From the NCBI GenBank assembly GCA_039654915.1, contig CM077594.1:103988893-104052892 (forward strand): DNA of 64,000 nucleotides. The letters are read 5' to 3'. Shown one piece after another: positions 24,311 to 35,374 of the stretch. The first letter of the stretch is position 1. Each line of letters starts with the position of its first letter. Position numbers and translations under genes: made by a program. The notes beneath the pieces are model-generated. The model saw nothing but the letters and a program-made list of their open reading frames with translations. It ran no database searches and was not told the DNA's origin. Origin of the DNA: Aquilaria yunnanensis. Lineage: Eukaryota > Streptophyta > Magnoliopsida > Malvales > Thymelaeaceae.

Positions 24311-25975
24311 GTGAAAGACTTTGTAAATGTTATTGGCCTTAGAGCAACGAGCAGTAGTAGAGGGAAGCAGCCATCGAGTCGTATGGTTGACGATATTACT
24401 CGTGCTATACATGGACCATCACCTCCAGTCAAAACGATTGTACCGGACACGGGTGTGTCAATGGACCGTGGAGGCTCAAGATCATCGCACTCAAGTTGAC
24501 GTGGTGGTACGCCAACTGAGAGTAGATTGCCTAGAGGTCACTCCCACGAGTCATCTGATCAGCCAGACTCATTGGATGGTGGCATGGATTCTTTGAGCCC
24601 CGACCGATCTGGCGGCATGCTATCCCGTCGTATTCATATATCACCTTATGCTGATACATGGTATGGTAATTATTAAACCTCCTTTTGTTAAGTTATTTTA
24701 TTCTTTATGCACTGGTTATTAACAATATTGATTGTTGTTTTCATTCTGTAGCTTCGTTCCATATGCTGTGCAGAACCAGATTGCTCATTGCATCAAGGGT
24801 CATTTTCATGGACCGTATAGGTCATGGGAGGAGGCTGCCATTGCCGGTGCTGTTGACAAATGGTTTAGCGTCTTCCAGGTTCATAAGTTAATTAAAAGTT
24901 ATTGCAATTATTATATAAAAGAAAACTTTAATTGACTTTGTTGATAATTTTCAGACTAAATGTTCGTGGGACCCTTCTGATCATAATCGGATATTTGCAA
25001 TTTTCTGCAAATTGGGAAAGAGGTGCTTGATGCAGTCATATGAAAAAATAAGACGAGAGAAAGATCCAACGAAGCGAAAAGAAAAGGCGAACTGGATGAC
25101 GACAGACACATTAGAGGCACTTGAAGCTTGGTGGGCTTCACCTGAATTCAAGGATATGTCATCTAGGATGAGCCAGATTAGAAGTGCATCAAGTGAAGAG
25201 ATGAAAAATTATGCTGGAGGTAGAGTCTCAGTTTCAGGACATAGGCTGAAGATGGTAAGAAAAATCATATTTTGAGTTCATTGAATTTTGTCACAATAAG
25301 TAGGTAACTAACAAAGTATGTTTACTTATTACCATGCAGAAGGAGGCTGATCCGGAGAAAAATGATCCGGGCTTCTTCAAACCATGAAACAAGTGCTACA
25401 CAAAGAAAGATGGAAAGAAGGTGAATAAGAAGATGGAAAATTTTGAGGTCAGTATGAATGACCTATTAGATAGTGCTTAAAAAGATATTAACCATATACT
25501 ACTGTTGCTTACTTGATTAAAATGGAGCATTATATAGGCTCAATATCTTGCAGAGGTAGAGGAAATAACACAGCAGTCAGACGGCAACACTGAGTTCAAT
25601 GAGGCATTGCTGTTTGCTGAGATTGCTGGGGGGAAAAATAAGGGCCGCATCACAGGAATGGGTTCTGAGAGTCATTTGGTGCCTGCTCGTCATCGTCGTT
25701 CATACTACGGTGATGGGTCTAGTGCACCAATATCATTCATTCAGACATCCCAATTTTAGAATGAGGTTGACCGTCGGGTGGAGGAGAGAGTCTCCCAAAG
25801 AATGAGCCAGTTGCAGTCACAGGTACAAGAGGACATGGATAGACGTACTGCACAGATGAAGAGTCAGTATCAGGATCAGTTAGCACAGATGGAGCGTAGA
25901 TACCAGGATCAAATGCCATCCATATGGCAAGCAATTGGGAAGAATCCGCCAGCTGCTCCAGAGTCTGATGCTTAG
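24311..25975 (+). pseudogene. Broken Ptta/En/Spm-type (Transposase_24-like) gene of the CACTA element
   Basis: A Ser/Arg-rich N-terminal exon (about 24301-24665) is followed by exons at about 24752-24880, 24954-25255, 25341-25447 and 25540-25975, joined across introns with GT...AG ends. Recognisable pieces are WDPSDHNRIFAIF, WMTTDTLEALEAWWASPEF and YTKKDGKKVNKKMENFEAQY, the pattern of plant Ptta/En/Spm proteins. The C-terminus is a Gln/Met-rich coiled coil (VEERVSQRMSQLQSQVQ) expected to oligomerise. In-frame stops occur at 24497-24499 (TGA), 25385-25387 (TGA) and 25757-25759 (TAG). All can be explained by single C-to-T changes, as expected after methylation of a silenced transposon. The first exon's true start is uncertain. 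Confidence 0.75.
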
Positions 25976-26212
25976 GTACTGTTTGTCATTAGGGTTGAAT
26001 TATATCGCATTAACTTGTTTGACTATAATTATTAACATTGTAGAGATGCCATCTGTAACTTGTCATACTATATGTATACAACAATATGAATTGGTATGTT
26101 TATGATTTTTGGACGTGTTTAACATAACATTGTATGTCTGGGAACAAGTTTTGAGTCTGTGTGGTATGGAATGGATACGTATACAGGAAAGGATTGGTGA
26201 TTAAATTTTTTT

Positions 26213-26945
26213 CCAGCAACTAGCGACGGCAACGCGTCACTAACTAGCAACGGCAACACTTCACTAACTAGCGACGACTATACGTTACTAACTAGCGACG
26301 GCAACATGTCACTAACTAGCGATGACTATACGTCACTAACTAGCGACGGTTAATCGTCACTAACTAGCAACGATTATACGTCACTAACTAGCGACAGTTA
26401 ATCGTTACTAACTAGCGACGCCTACGCGTCACTAACTAGCGACAGCAACACGTCACTAACTAGCGACGACTATACGTTACTAACTAGCGACGGCCACGCG
26501 TCACTAACTAGCGACGGATAAGCGTCACTAACGACAAACAAGTTTTGTGTTTGCATTATATAGAATGGACAAATATGGTAGAGGTTAAGGGAATAAAATT
26601 GTATGCAATATTTGGGGACGGCAAGTGTCACAAAATAGCGACGTATGTGAGTCACTAACTAGCGACGTACATGAGTCACTAACTACCCAAATTAGCGACG
26701 GTGAAGCGTCACTAACTACACCAGCTAGCGACGGCTACGCGTCACTAACGCGCCGGTAGACACCGTTACCGGAAAATTAGTGACGGCCTGTGTTGCGACG
26801 TTTAGCTGTCGCTAATTAGTGACGGCAACTGTCGCTAGAAAATTAGCGGCGAGTAAATTAGTGACGGGCCTTTTAGCGACGGTTTGCCGTCGCTAATTCA
26901 TGTTTAGCGACGGCCAACCGTCACTAATGACCGTCGCTAAATGCA
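26213..26945. repeat. Right subterminal repeat array of the CACTA element
   Basis: About 20 copies of a module near ACTAGCGACGGCAACGCGTC with drift at the middle bases (GACTATACGTC, GGTTAATCGTC), followed by mixed GCGACGG motifs toward the terminus. The core differs from the left array, where GTTAACC sits at the centre, while the flanking GCGACGG is shared. Confidence 0.9.
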
Positions 26946-26963
26946 GTTTTTCTAGTAGTGACA

Positions 26964-27170
26964 TATGGATTTTTATTAAATTTTATATGCATGAGATGCT
27001 TAATGCTTAATAAATACTATTAGAACATTTTTCAACTATAAAATTGGGTTCCACCTATAAAATTGAATACAGTTAAAACACAAATTTTAGTTAAAGAAGC
27101 CAACAATTACTTGTATTTTCTATTTCTGTAGCTGACTTTGTGATTAAAAAATTGACCTCGTAATATAAAA

Positions 27171-27202
<32 letters not shown>

Positions 27203-28888
27203 GATTGTACTGCTATAAAATTATTGGGAAGAATATAACCAGCTTAAAGCCTACAGGCGCATATACATAATTTCATGATCAATAAATATATAGGTTTAAC
27301 CGTTTAAGGAATGCTTGACTTGAAGGTATTGCCAACTCATATTTATTCTCTGATTTGATTGGCGTTGAACAAAATTTAAAATTTCCTTTTTCAGGAAAGG
27401 ATTCAGGCGCCGTCAACTCCACTAGCAGTAGCACTATGTATGATTTATTATTATTATTATTGTTATTATTATTATTATTATTATTATTTTGGGGATGAGG
27501 TTAATCTAATGTAATCATGGCTTGGATTCATTTAACTGGAATTCATAGTTTATTAAATAAAAAACAAAACGGCGCAACTCTGCAATTATGTAGACGACAG
27601 CCAACTTTAGCTTTATCGTCTTTGTTGGAGAATCTCCTATTTGAATAACTAAAATTGTACATACTATACTAATATTTATGCATTTTAAGTTTTTTTTAAT
27701 TAAAGGTTTATGCCAATTTTCATCATCATCATCAGTTGACTTAAATATATAGTTCATCGTACATGCGACATCAGATAAAAATAATTTCAATCTGACAAAT
27801 AGTGTGGTGCTATATATAGAAAAACTATTAAAAATTGAGGATATTGCCTGTCTTTGTATCCAGGTGTATCTAATGTCGTATAAAGGCTATACTATACCCA
27901 CGCATCGCTGGAAAAATGATAACTTTTATGGGGTTCACAATATGTTTTTTATTCTTTATAAAGACGTCTAGGTAGGACTTCGCAATAAAATTTATATTGT
28001 AATGCTCTCTCCTAATTGAGTAAAAAAGCAGACTATTAATGTTATGAAATCAATTAGTGTGATCACTGAATATTTGATATTAGGGACCAGAAATTATTAT
28101 AATAAATTCAATCGCGCGCAAAAAAGAAAAAAAAAAAAGGACTTCTGAAAGCTTTTGTGCTACCCTTCTCATTTCGTCATGTATGTGTGTGTGCGTTAAT
28201 TTTCTCAGAGTTTCCTCTTAGATTGTGTATGTTTATGCCAACAGTACCTAATTAACTAAAATCTTACATATGTGATATGCCACCAAACTCCCACTCCCAG
28301 ATGGCCAAAACTAGGCAGATAGGCAGTTGGCTGCTGTAGCAATTTTTTGTCCGGGGTTTGATAGGGAGAAAGCAAGTTGGGGGAGTAACAAGACAAAGAC
28401 TTCTAAATTGAGAGGTTAATTGTTAGAAAGAAAGTTTGTGAACCAGAAAAGTAAGATACAATATCTGAGAGACCTATTTCAACATTGTTTAACTACTGTG
28501 TGTAGATGTACAAAGTTTTAACATATTTAGTATGTATAAGGTGCCAAGAGCTGCGGTGGGTTCTAGCATTAATTAAGTGGAAGCACGTTGTGGTGAGTCC
28601 AATATGTGATAACATTAAGTGCAAATATAGCAAAGTAATCATCAAACAATAAAGTTTCAAGTCTAACAGAGTAAAGATCATTATTTAATTAGCAACTAGT
28701 TAATAGTAAGGTTTAACTATTAAGGCAAAAAGGGCAAATGAGAAATACTAAGTACCATTAGTGATCAGAATTTTCTTTTTCATGAAAATTAAACAATTGA
28801 GATTTGAATTTGATCTAAAATTAATCTGTGCAATAAAGTCTAGGAACAAAATTGGGTAAAGAGAGGTATTTCAGCGGTACAAATGATG
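26964..28888. other. Intergenic, AT-rich, with microsatellites
   Basis: (GA)n at about 27171-27196 and (TTA)n at about 27446-27487. A 91-codon minus-strand frame (27515-27790) has no recognisable motif. No gene or RNA was identified. Confidence 0.4.
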
Positions 28889-28897
28889 TTTAATTAA

Positions 28898-29527
28898 GGT
28901 AAAAATATCAAATTTGCCACTAAAGTTTGGGGTTGGGAGCAAACATACCATCATAGTTTCTTTTTCCCAATCTCCCACTAATGTTTTAAAATGGGCCGGA
29001 CATACCATCGAAGTTTCAAATTAAAAGTAAATAAGCCACTGACCATGAAAAATGTAACAGAAAACGTTAAAAAGCCAACAAAAAAAAATGTTAAAAATAA
29101 CATGCTTTGAAATTTTAGAGTGATAATGAAAGTTTTAAAAAACTTTAAAGACTTTTTGTAATTAAACTCTCTCTCTCTCTCTCTCTCTAGAATGCTAGTG
29201 AGAAGATTAGACAGTAGAGACAGAGGAAGGGCGGCAATGGGGTTGGAGTGCTGGTGATGGAGACAGTAACAAAGCTGAAGTATTGATGGCAGAGAACAAA
29301 AGCTCTTTTGGAAAAAAATCTCAAAAGTTCTGATATTTTTTTGAAAGATGCATAATAACTCCAAGATTTCAAAACCTGTTATTTTTACCATTTTCCGTTA
29401 TTTTTTTAAACAGCAATGACATATTAGGCCCATTTTAAAACATTAGTGGGAGATTGGAAAAAAAAAAACTATAGTGGCATATCCGCTCCTTACCCAAAAC
29501 ATTAGTAGAAAATTTGATATTTCTGCC
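28898..29527. mobile_element. Mutator-like MITE (630 bp, 9 bp TSD TTTAATTAA)
   Basis: The left end GGTAAAAATATCAAATTTGC and the reverse complement of the right end, GGCAGAAATATCAAATTTTC, are inverted repeats that extend with ATGTTTTAAAATGGGCC-type modules on both sides. TTTAATTAA flanks both ends exactly (28889-28897 and 29528-29536). The interior has a (CT)n run at about 29167-29189 and AT-rich DNA. No coding capacity; minus-strand frames here are chance. Confidence 0.85.
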
Positions 29528-29536
29528 TTTAATTAA

Positions 29537-29950
29537 TTATTGACACAAACAAAAAAAAAACACAAGAATCAGAAACCCAAAAGTCAAAGTAAAATTTAGA
29601 GACTAAGAGAGAAAATAAGTCTCTAGGTACCAAGAACTTAATAAAGGCCAAAAAAAGATAAGAAAAAAATGAAATTGGTCAAAGTCAGATCAGTATAAAC
29701 CATGCCTAAAATAGATCAATCATAGTGACCAAATATTTATTTAGAAAAAAAAAATTAATTTGGACAAGTTTGGAGGCAAAACGACAAACGGATTCAGAGA
29801 CTCAAATGTAAGGAATTGATAATTCAGGGACTGAAGCAGATTTAAGCTAAAGGACACGTGATACCAAATGGGTTTCGAGGTAGCCCAGTAACTAATCTTT
29901 CTTGAAATCTTTTGAAAACAAGGTTTAACCCTGGTACGTGGCATTGTTAT
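29537..29950. other. Intergenic, nothing recognised
   Basis: A-rich sequence with several poly-A stretches between the MITE and the pararetroviral block. No gene or repeat was identified. Confidence 0.4.
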
Positions 29951-29973
29951 TCAGCCAGACCCTCCATAGAGAT

Positions 29974-30565
29974 TTCCGAAGAATTGCTCTATGGTACGTT
30001 TTACCGTGGCACGAGACAGTTTCCAGCCCAATATACCAAGGATAAGTAGAACTGCGAGAAACGCAGGATTCTGGAAATCAACAGGAAAGATTAACTGTGA
30101 TATAGTCCAAGAACACACAATGAACTCATAAGCTCTAGCCAACTTTTCCATAAGCATCAGGCCCCGAGCACCAGAGTTCCAGGAGGCATTCTCCAGGACT
30201 TTCCCACACAAATAAATCTTTTCTGAAGATCATTTGAAAAACCTTTTAAAAACATATTTTGAAAAACACGTTACTGGATTATCCGGACATATCACCGGGG
30301 ATCGAGGCCGGTAGATTACAACAATTATGATTGAAGGCAGAGGACGACTTGAAGAGAGGATCCACAGAGTGGCAACTCCTAAGTCATCATTTGACTTCAA
30401 GCTTAATTATTATAAGCTTGAAGATGATCTAAACCTGAGAGGATCCACGAAAGTGGCAACTCAGATTATCGGATAGAGTTGAGAAACTAAGAACTTCTGC
30501 CTCACCCTTTAGCCAGAATTTTCTAGTGAGAAAATGAGAACATAGAGAGCAATATAAGAGAGTAA
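29974..30565 (-). repeat. Inverted copy of the pararetroviral leader, left arm
   Basis: The minus strand closely matches 35375-35948. Matching begins at GAATTGCTCTATGGTACGTT and fades near 30565, where the viral plus-strand sequence resumes. The arm carries the same short open frame as the right arm (minus, 29951-30211). Confidence 0.9.
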
Positions 30566-30644
30566 TCCATAGGGTAGAAAACAAAAAGGCCCAGCTTATC
30601 CTCAAAAGCCCATCAAGATCCAAGAACCTTCACACCAGACATGG

Positions 30645-33600
30645 ATGGTTCAATCCAATCCTATTCTTGGATTCTTTGACCAGCAGATACAGCAGCCTAG
30701 TTCTCCATCTGCCTATGCGGCCCAACAAGACTTAAGTTCTACCTCATCAAGCGAATATGAAGAAGATGATTCGTTCTCAACTTCTTCCTCAGAAGCTCAA
30801 GTCTACATGGCCCAAGGAGCGACTAGCCATGCTCAACCGGCTGAATCAACTACAACAGATGCTGGAACTCAACAAGCTCAGCCTCCGCCTCAGCAACAAC
30901 CACCTCCAGCTCCACCGCCAGGACCTCCTCCAGGACCACCACCTGGTCCTCCTTAACAACCCTTTGTCCAAATGGATGAAGATCATTCGGTGATAAACCT
31001 TGACTCTGTTTGGTAACCTCCTTCACTAAATGTCACATTATCTCTTGAAGGAATTCCAACAGCCAAGTGGCATGAGAAGTTTCTTGAATTTCATGCCTGG
31101 TGTCTCACTCAACTACAACGAGAAGGTGCTACTCATCTGAAGGTCAACTGTGCCTTCATTGCTGGTATGTCAGGTATCCTCAAACATTGGTTCATGAGTA
31201 TTGGAGAATACCGTCAGCTCGAATTAGCCCAGACACCAACAACTACAGAGTTCGTTCTCAAGCTATACAAAGAATTCATTGGTGAACCAGAAGCTCTTCT
31301 GAATATAGCTAGAGAAGAATTCTTCAAAATGAAGTGCTGCTCATATAACCGAAAAGATCTTGAGAAGCACTATGAAAGTATGCTCAGACGCTTCTATCTT
31401 ATCTGCACCGGCTATGAAGCAGACAACAACCTGAAGCAAGCATACTTAAATTCTGTGCCAGAAACAATTGGCCAGGAAGCTCTTCGCACCATACAACAAA
31501 GTGGACAAGCTCTTAAAGATTATTCTTTTGGTAAGCTCCACCAAGTCCTTATAATGGCCCTCAGGAAGCTGTGTAACACTCACTCCTTCTTCAAAGATTT
31601 CAACCAGTCCCAGAGCCTGTTTGATAAAGCCTGTTAGCAACCTGAGTTAACAATCAAGTGCAAAGACAAATGCGCTTGCAACTGCAACACTCCTCAAAAA
31701 AAGCACCACAGACGAAGAATCTATTCTCTTGATCGTCCTCGACGATTCAGAAGAAAGAAGAAAAGATTCTTCCGATACAAAAAGAATAGCGGCAAATTCA
31801 AACGCTGTTTCATCTGCCGTCAACCAGGACACTTTGCCAAAGACTGTCCTAAGAAGAACAACAAGTCAAAGAAGAAAATGGCGCACACCATTTCCCAAGT
31901 CACTGGAGCTGATCTTTCCAATGACGACATGGAGTCCATTTTCTCGGAAACAGAAGACGAGGCGTCTAGCCTCTTTGCTATTGAAGCCTACTCCTCAGAG
32001 TCTGATTCTGATCCAGAAAAAACTTCAATCTACACAGTACAGATCTCACCGATGCAGTCCTCTCTCTTTACTGCTCAAATCATACCCCAAGCCAAGATCA
32101 ACATTCTCCTGGATAAGTATGCAAAACCAATCCCGGTGATTGCTCTGTTTGATACTGGTGCCACAAACACCATTGTCAACCCTTCCCTCCTTCCAGACAG
32201 AATGTGGCGACCTTGCAATGAAAGATTCCGAGCTGCAAATGGTGTCTTCTATGTCACCAAGATTAGTAAGCCAATTCGGATCAAGTTCTCTCCTACAAAG
32301 TACGTAGTTACTACTGTATTTGGTTATAACCATGGCAGAGATATGATCCTTGGCTTCGACATCATCAAGAAGATATCAGTTCACAGATGGACTGATAAAG
32401 GTTTGCAGCTTCACAAGTTTTTCCTTCCATGGACAACAACTGCAAGACTTTACTCAACTGAAGGAGAAGCTCTCTCAGCAAGTCAGATACAATCTGAAAA
32501 TGACCCAGTGTACGGCACAATCATGCAAGCTCTCATCCAGCAATCTTGTGCTGAGTCACATGCTGAGTTCGAACTGAAGCATCCTCTTCCCCTTTGAAAG
32601 AATCCCAAGTTCTTCATCGAAATTCCATTCAAGAAGAATGAGGATGTTAACCCAACAAAGGCTACCCATTCGGGAATGAGCCCAGAGGAGAAAAAGATGG
32701 CGATCCAAGAGCTGCAAGAGCTCAAGGCCCAAAACCTCATTGAGCCCACAACCTCTTCGTGGGCCTGCCAGGCCTTCTACGTCAACAAGCATTCAGAACA
32801 AAAAAGAAAGAAGCCCAGGCTTGTTATTGATTACAAGCCCCTGAATGAGTTCATTACTGACGTCAAGTTTCCGTTACCACGGAAAAACACTCTCTTCGCC
32901 AATCTGATGAATGCCAAGGTCTTCTCCAAGTTTGACCTTAAGTCTGGCTTCTGGCAATTGTCAATCTCTCCTCCAGACAAATACAAAACTGCCTTCTGCA
33001 TCCCAGACCACCATTACCAATGGACAGTGCTTTCTTTTGGTCTGAAGACGGCACCCTCATTGTTCCAGAAGGCCATGATCCGAATATTCGAGCTGATACT
33101 GCAGTCGGCCCTTGTTTATATTGACGATATTTTATTGTTTTCCCCTTGTACAGGTACCCATTTGAAGTTATTAGCTCAGTTTGCCCAGATAGTTAAAGAA
33201 AATGGAGTAATGTTCTCCCAAAGCAAGATGGTCCTTGGTCAGACTTCCATTGAATTCCTTGGAGTCCAGATCAAAGATAGCAAGTACCATCCTCAGCCGC
33301 ATATTGCTACCAAGATCATGAACTTCCCGGATGATTATCTCACGAGACGACAAGTCCAGCAAATTCTCGGCCTTGTCAACTATATCCGCGAATTCATCCC
33401 GAAGCTGTCCTCCATTCTCCATCCTTTACACGTGTACCTCAGAAAGACCTCTTCGCCCTGGTCCGACCTGCACCGACGAGCTATCCTCAAGCTTAAAGAA
33501 GTGGTTCAGAATCTGCCACCGCTCAAGATTCCCGACAAAGGAAAAAGGATACTCCAGACGGACGCCTCAGACGAATATTGGGGAGCGGTCCTCCTTGAAG

Positions 33601-33962
33601 AAATCAATGGTGTTCGACACGTGTGCTGCTACAATTGTGGAGAATTCAAAGAGTCAGAGAAGCACTACCACTCCACCTACAAAGAAATCTTGGCCGTTAA
33701 ACGTGGGATTGAGAAGTTTCAGTTCCACCTCATTGGTCACCATTTCCTTGTCGAGATGGACATGTCAGCATTCCCTCGTATGCTGAACTATAGGCAGAAA
33801 CAACTTCCTAATTATCTGCTGCTTCGCTGGCAACAGTGGTTCGTCCGCTTCAGCTTCGACGTCAAGCATATAAAGGGCACCTCCAACACTCTTGCCGATA
33901 TCCTGAGCAGACCTTCAAAATCCTTCCTCAAACCTCCAAAGCCTCCAAAACCAAAAAACTAA
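30645..33962 (+). pseudogene. Pararetroviral polyprotein: coat protein, zinc knuckle, aspartic protease, reverse transcriptase, RNase H
   Basis: One frame runs throughout but is interrupted by stops at 30954-30956 (TAA), 31014-31016 (TAA), 31635-31637 (TAG) and 32595-32597 (TGA). The N-terminal part is Ser/acidic, then Gln/Pro-rich. A coat-protein-like region (about 31017-31660) precedes a Lys/Arg-rich tract and a CCHC knuckle (31806-31847, C-X2-C-X4-H-X4-C). The protease motif DTGA is at 32151. The reverse transcriptase shows FDLKSGFWQ, SFGLKTAPS and the active site YIDD (33117-33128). RNase H begins at about 33555 with TDAS, and the frame ends in a Lys/Pro-rich tail. In the family this polyprotein packages and replicates viral DNA through an RNA intermediate. 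No movement domain lies upstream. Described as found, not reconstructed. Confidence 0.88.
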
Positions 33963-33963
33963 G

Positions 33964-35154
33964 ATGGCCTCTTCCTCTTCTTCCAGTCCCCCAGTTTTTA
34001 ACAAGGATGAGAATCTCCCGGTTGATGTTGAAAGATATGAGCACCAGTCCTTCACCTTCACCCAGAGACACCGTGTCTTCCACTATCATGTCTCCCTCAT
34101 TGAGAGGTATGGTTTCGATGACTGCCCTGTTAAACCTGTTGGGATTCATCCCCAGTTTCCTTTTGCTCATCTCTTCTTCATCCCTGATGTCTTCACCTTC
34201 CCTCCATTAGCCCTCTGCTTTTTCTGGTACCTATGCTCTGTCCATACCATAGGTATTATTTTTCATATTTCAGAACTCCACCAGCTTCTCTCCTATTCCA
34301 CAAATTTCCATTCTGATTTCTCTTCTGACTTCTCTGTTTTCCTCTCCTGGTTTGATCCAATCTGCACATGGATTGACCACCTTCATAAATCCTACAAAGC
34401 CCTCAACCCTGCTATCCCAGACCGCTGAATAGGCTATCAGTTAAATAATATTTCTCCCGCTAACTCCTGTATGAATTATGGGGTTAGCCATGTTATTTAT
34501 TTCTTCCATAGGCCTATCACCTTCACCAAGTCTCCCTCTGGCCTTAAATTTATCCCTTCTCCCTCCTATTATCATTATAAGAACCTAGACTTTAACCTAG
34601 CCCAAGTTCCATGGCAACGACATTCTGAATACCGTGCCTTTATGCGGGAAGCTTATCGATACAACCACACTGTGTTCTCTATGGAACTCTGGCCTCATGA
34701 CTCTCCTGAATGGCCATCCTATCCAATGGACTATCAAGAAATGATCCATGATGCTTTCCAGTCCTTTGATGATCTTCAGCGACTCCGCCGTCACAAAGAA
34801 CGTCGAGAAAGAGCTATAGCCACACAAAAGGCTATTAACCAGATCAACTGCCCTGCTTCGACTCCTTCTTCTCCACTGACCATTGAAGAAGAAGACGAAG
34901 ATCTTCCGTTGACCCAGACAAGCGAACACCTTATCATGCCTGACTGTGGTTGCGGATTCATTTGCATTCACTGGAAGCGTCTCAATGGACCTGATCCAGA
35001 TGACCCGTCAATGGATGACCTGCGTATCGATGACCCATATTTTTGGCGCGAAAGACAGACCCAAATTGACTCTGAAGATTCAAATCACAACTGGCCCCTG
35101 GACCCATATGCTTTCCCAGAGCCTGCCTTCAGAGACAACAAAAAATGGAACTAG
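33964..35154 (+). pseudogene. Pararetroviral second ORF, function unknown, one internal stop
   Basis: It begins with ATG at 33964, directly after the polyprotein stop. The same frame is open to 35154 except for TGA at 34426-34428. The product is not low-complexity: aromatic and Pro-rich in the first half (for example PQFPFAHLFFIPDVFTFPPL), then a charged helix (LRRHKERRERAIATQKAI), a Cys/His-containing patch (PDCGCGFICIHW) and an acidic C-terminus. Tight placement behind RNase H and before the promoter shows it belongs to the viral genome. Florendovirus-type genomes are known to carry a second ORF of unknown role, which fits. I recognise no domain. Confidence 0.65.
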
Positions 35155-35258
35155 TGTTTTCCAGCTGGCACTGTACTATACAGCTGGAATGTTAGTGCTT
35201 GTAATAATGAGATTCCGGTTAGTGGCCTGTGACTCCCGGTCTAGCATTATTAGTCTTA

Positions 35259-35345
35259 GACGTAAGCCCTTACGTCACTTAGTTTGTTTGCTTCCTCCTT
35301 CCTCCGCCTATATAAGGAGGCCTTGTTTCTCTTGTAAGATATTCC
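35259..35345 (+). promoter_or_regulatory. 35S-like pararetroviral promoter
   Basis: GACGTAAG (35259-35266) and TTACGTCACTT (35270-35280) form a close pair of TGACG/ACGTCA sites like the as-1 element. About 30 bp on comes CTATATAAGG (TATA box at 35309-35315). Spacing and order mirror caulimovirus 35S-type promoters, with the start expected near 35340. It would drive transcription to the right, through the forward leader copy. Confidence 0.75.
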
Positions 35346-35374
35346 GGAGCTAATACAGAACTCCTTTCTTATAT

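Larger units (their letters stand above)
22384..26960 (+). mobile_element. CACTA (En/Spm) element, 4,577 bp, TSD ACA, with transposase remnant and captured gene fragment
   Basis: The ends are CACTACTAGAAAAATCGCAT on the left and, read on the minus strand, CACTACTAGAAAAACTGCAT on the right. They are flanked by the 3 bp duplication ACA (22381-22383 and 26961-26963), the standard signature of CACTA elements. Long subterminal arrays of GCGACGG-type motifs lie at both sides, where the element's own DNA-binding protein is expected to bind. Inside are a dirigent-like gene end (22556-22735) and a spliced but broken Ptta/En/Spm-type gene (24311-25975). The catalytic DDE transposase (TNPD type) is absent, so this copy is non-autonomous. 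The orientation follows the internal gene. Confidence 0.95.

Noticed and set aside
22400..26945. CRISPR-like or satellite array
   Set aside because: Repeats are palindromic, vary in spacing and lie between CACTA ends with a TSD; they are transposon subterminal repeats in plant DNA.
28978..29391. 137-codon minus-strand frame
   Set aside because: Spans the inverted-repeat end and a (CT)n tract of a MITE; no domain.
30645..33962. Ty3/gypsy retrotransposon
   Set aside because: No integrase, no LTR pair, no tRNA primer site; the order of parts, the zinc knuckle after a coat-like region and the 35S-like promoter fit Caulimoviridae.
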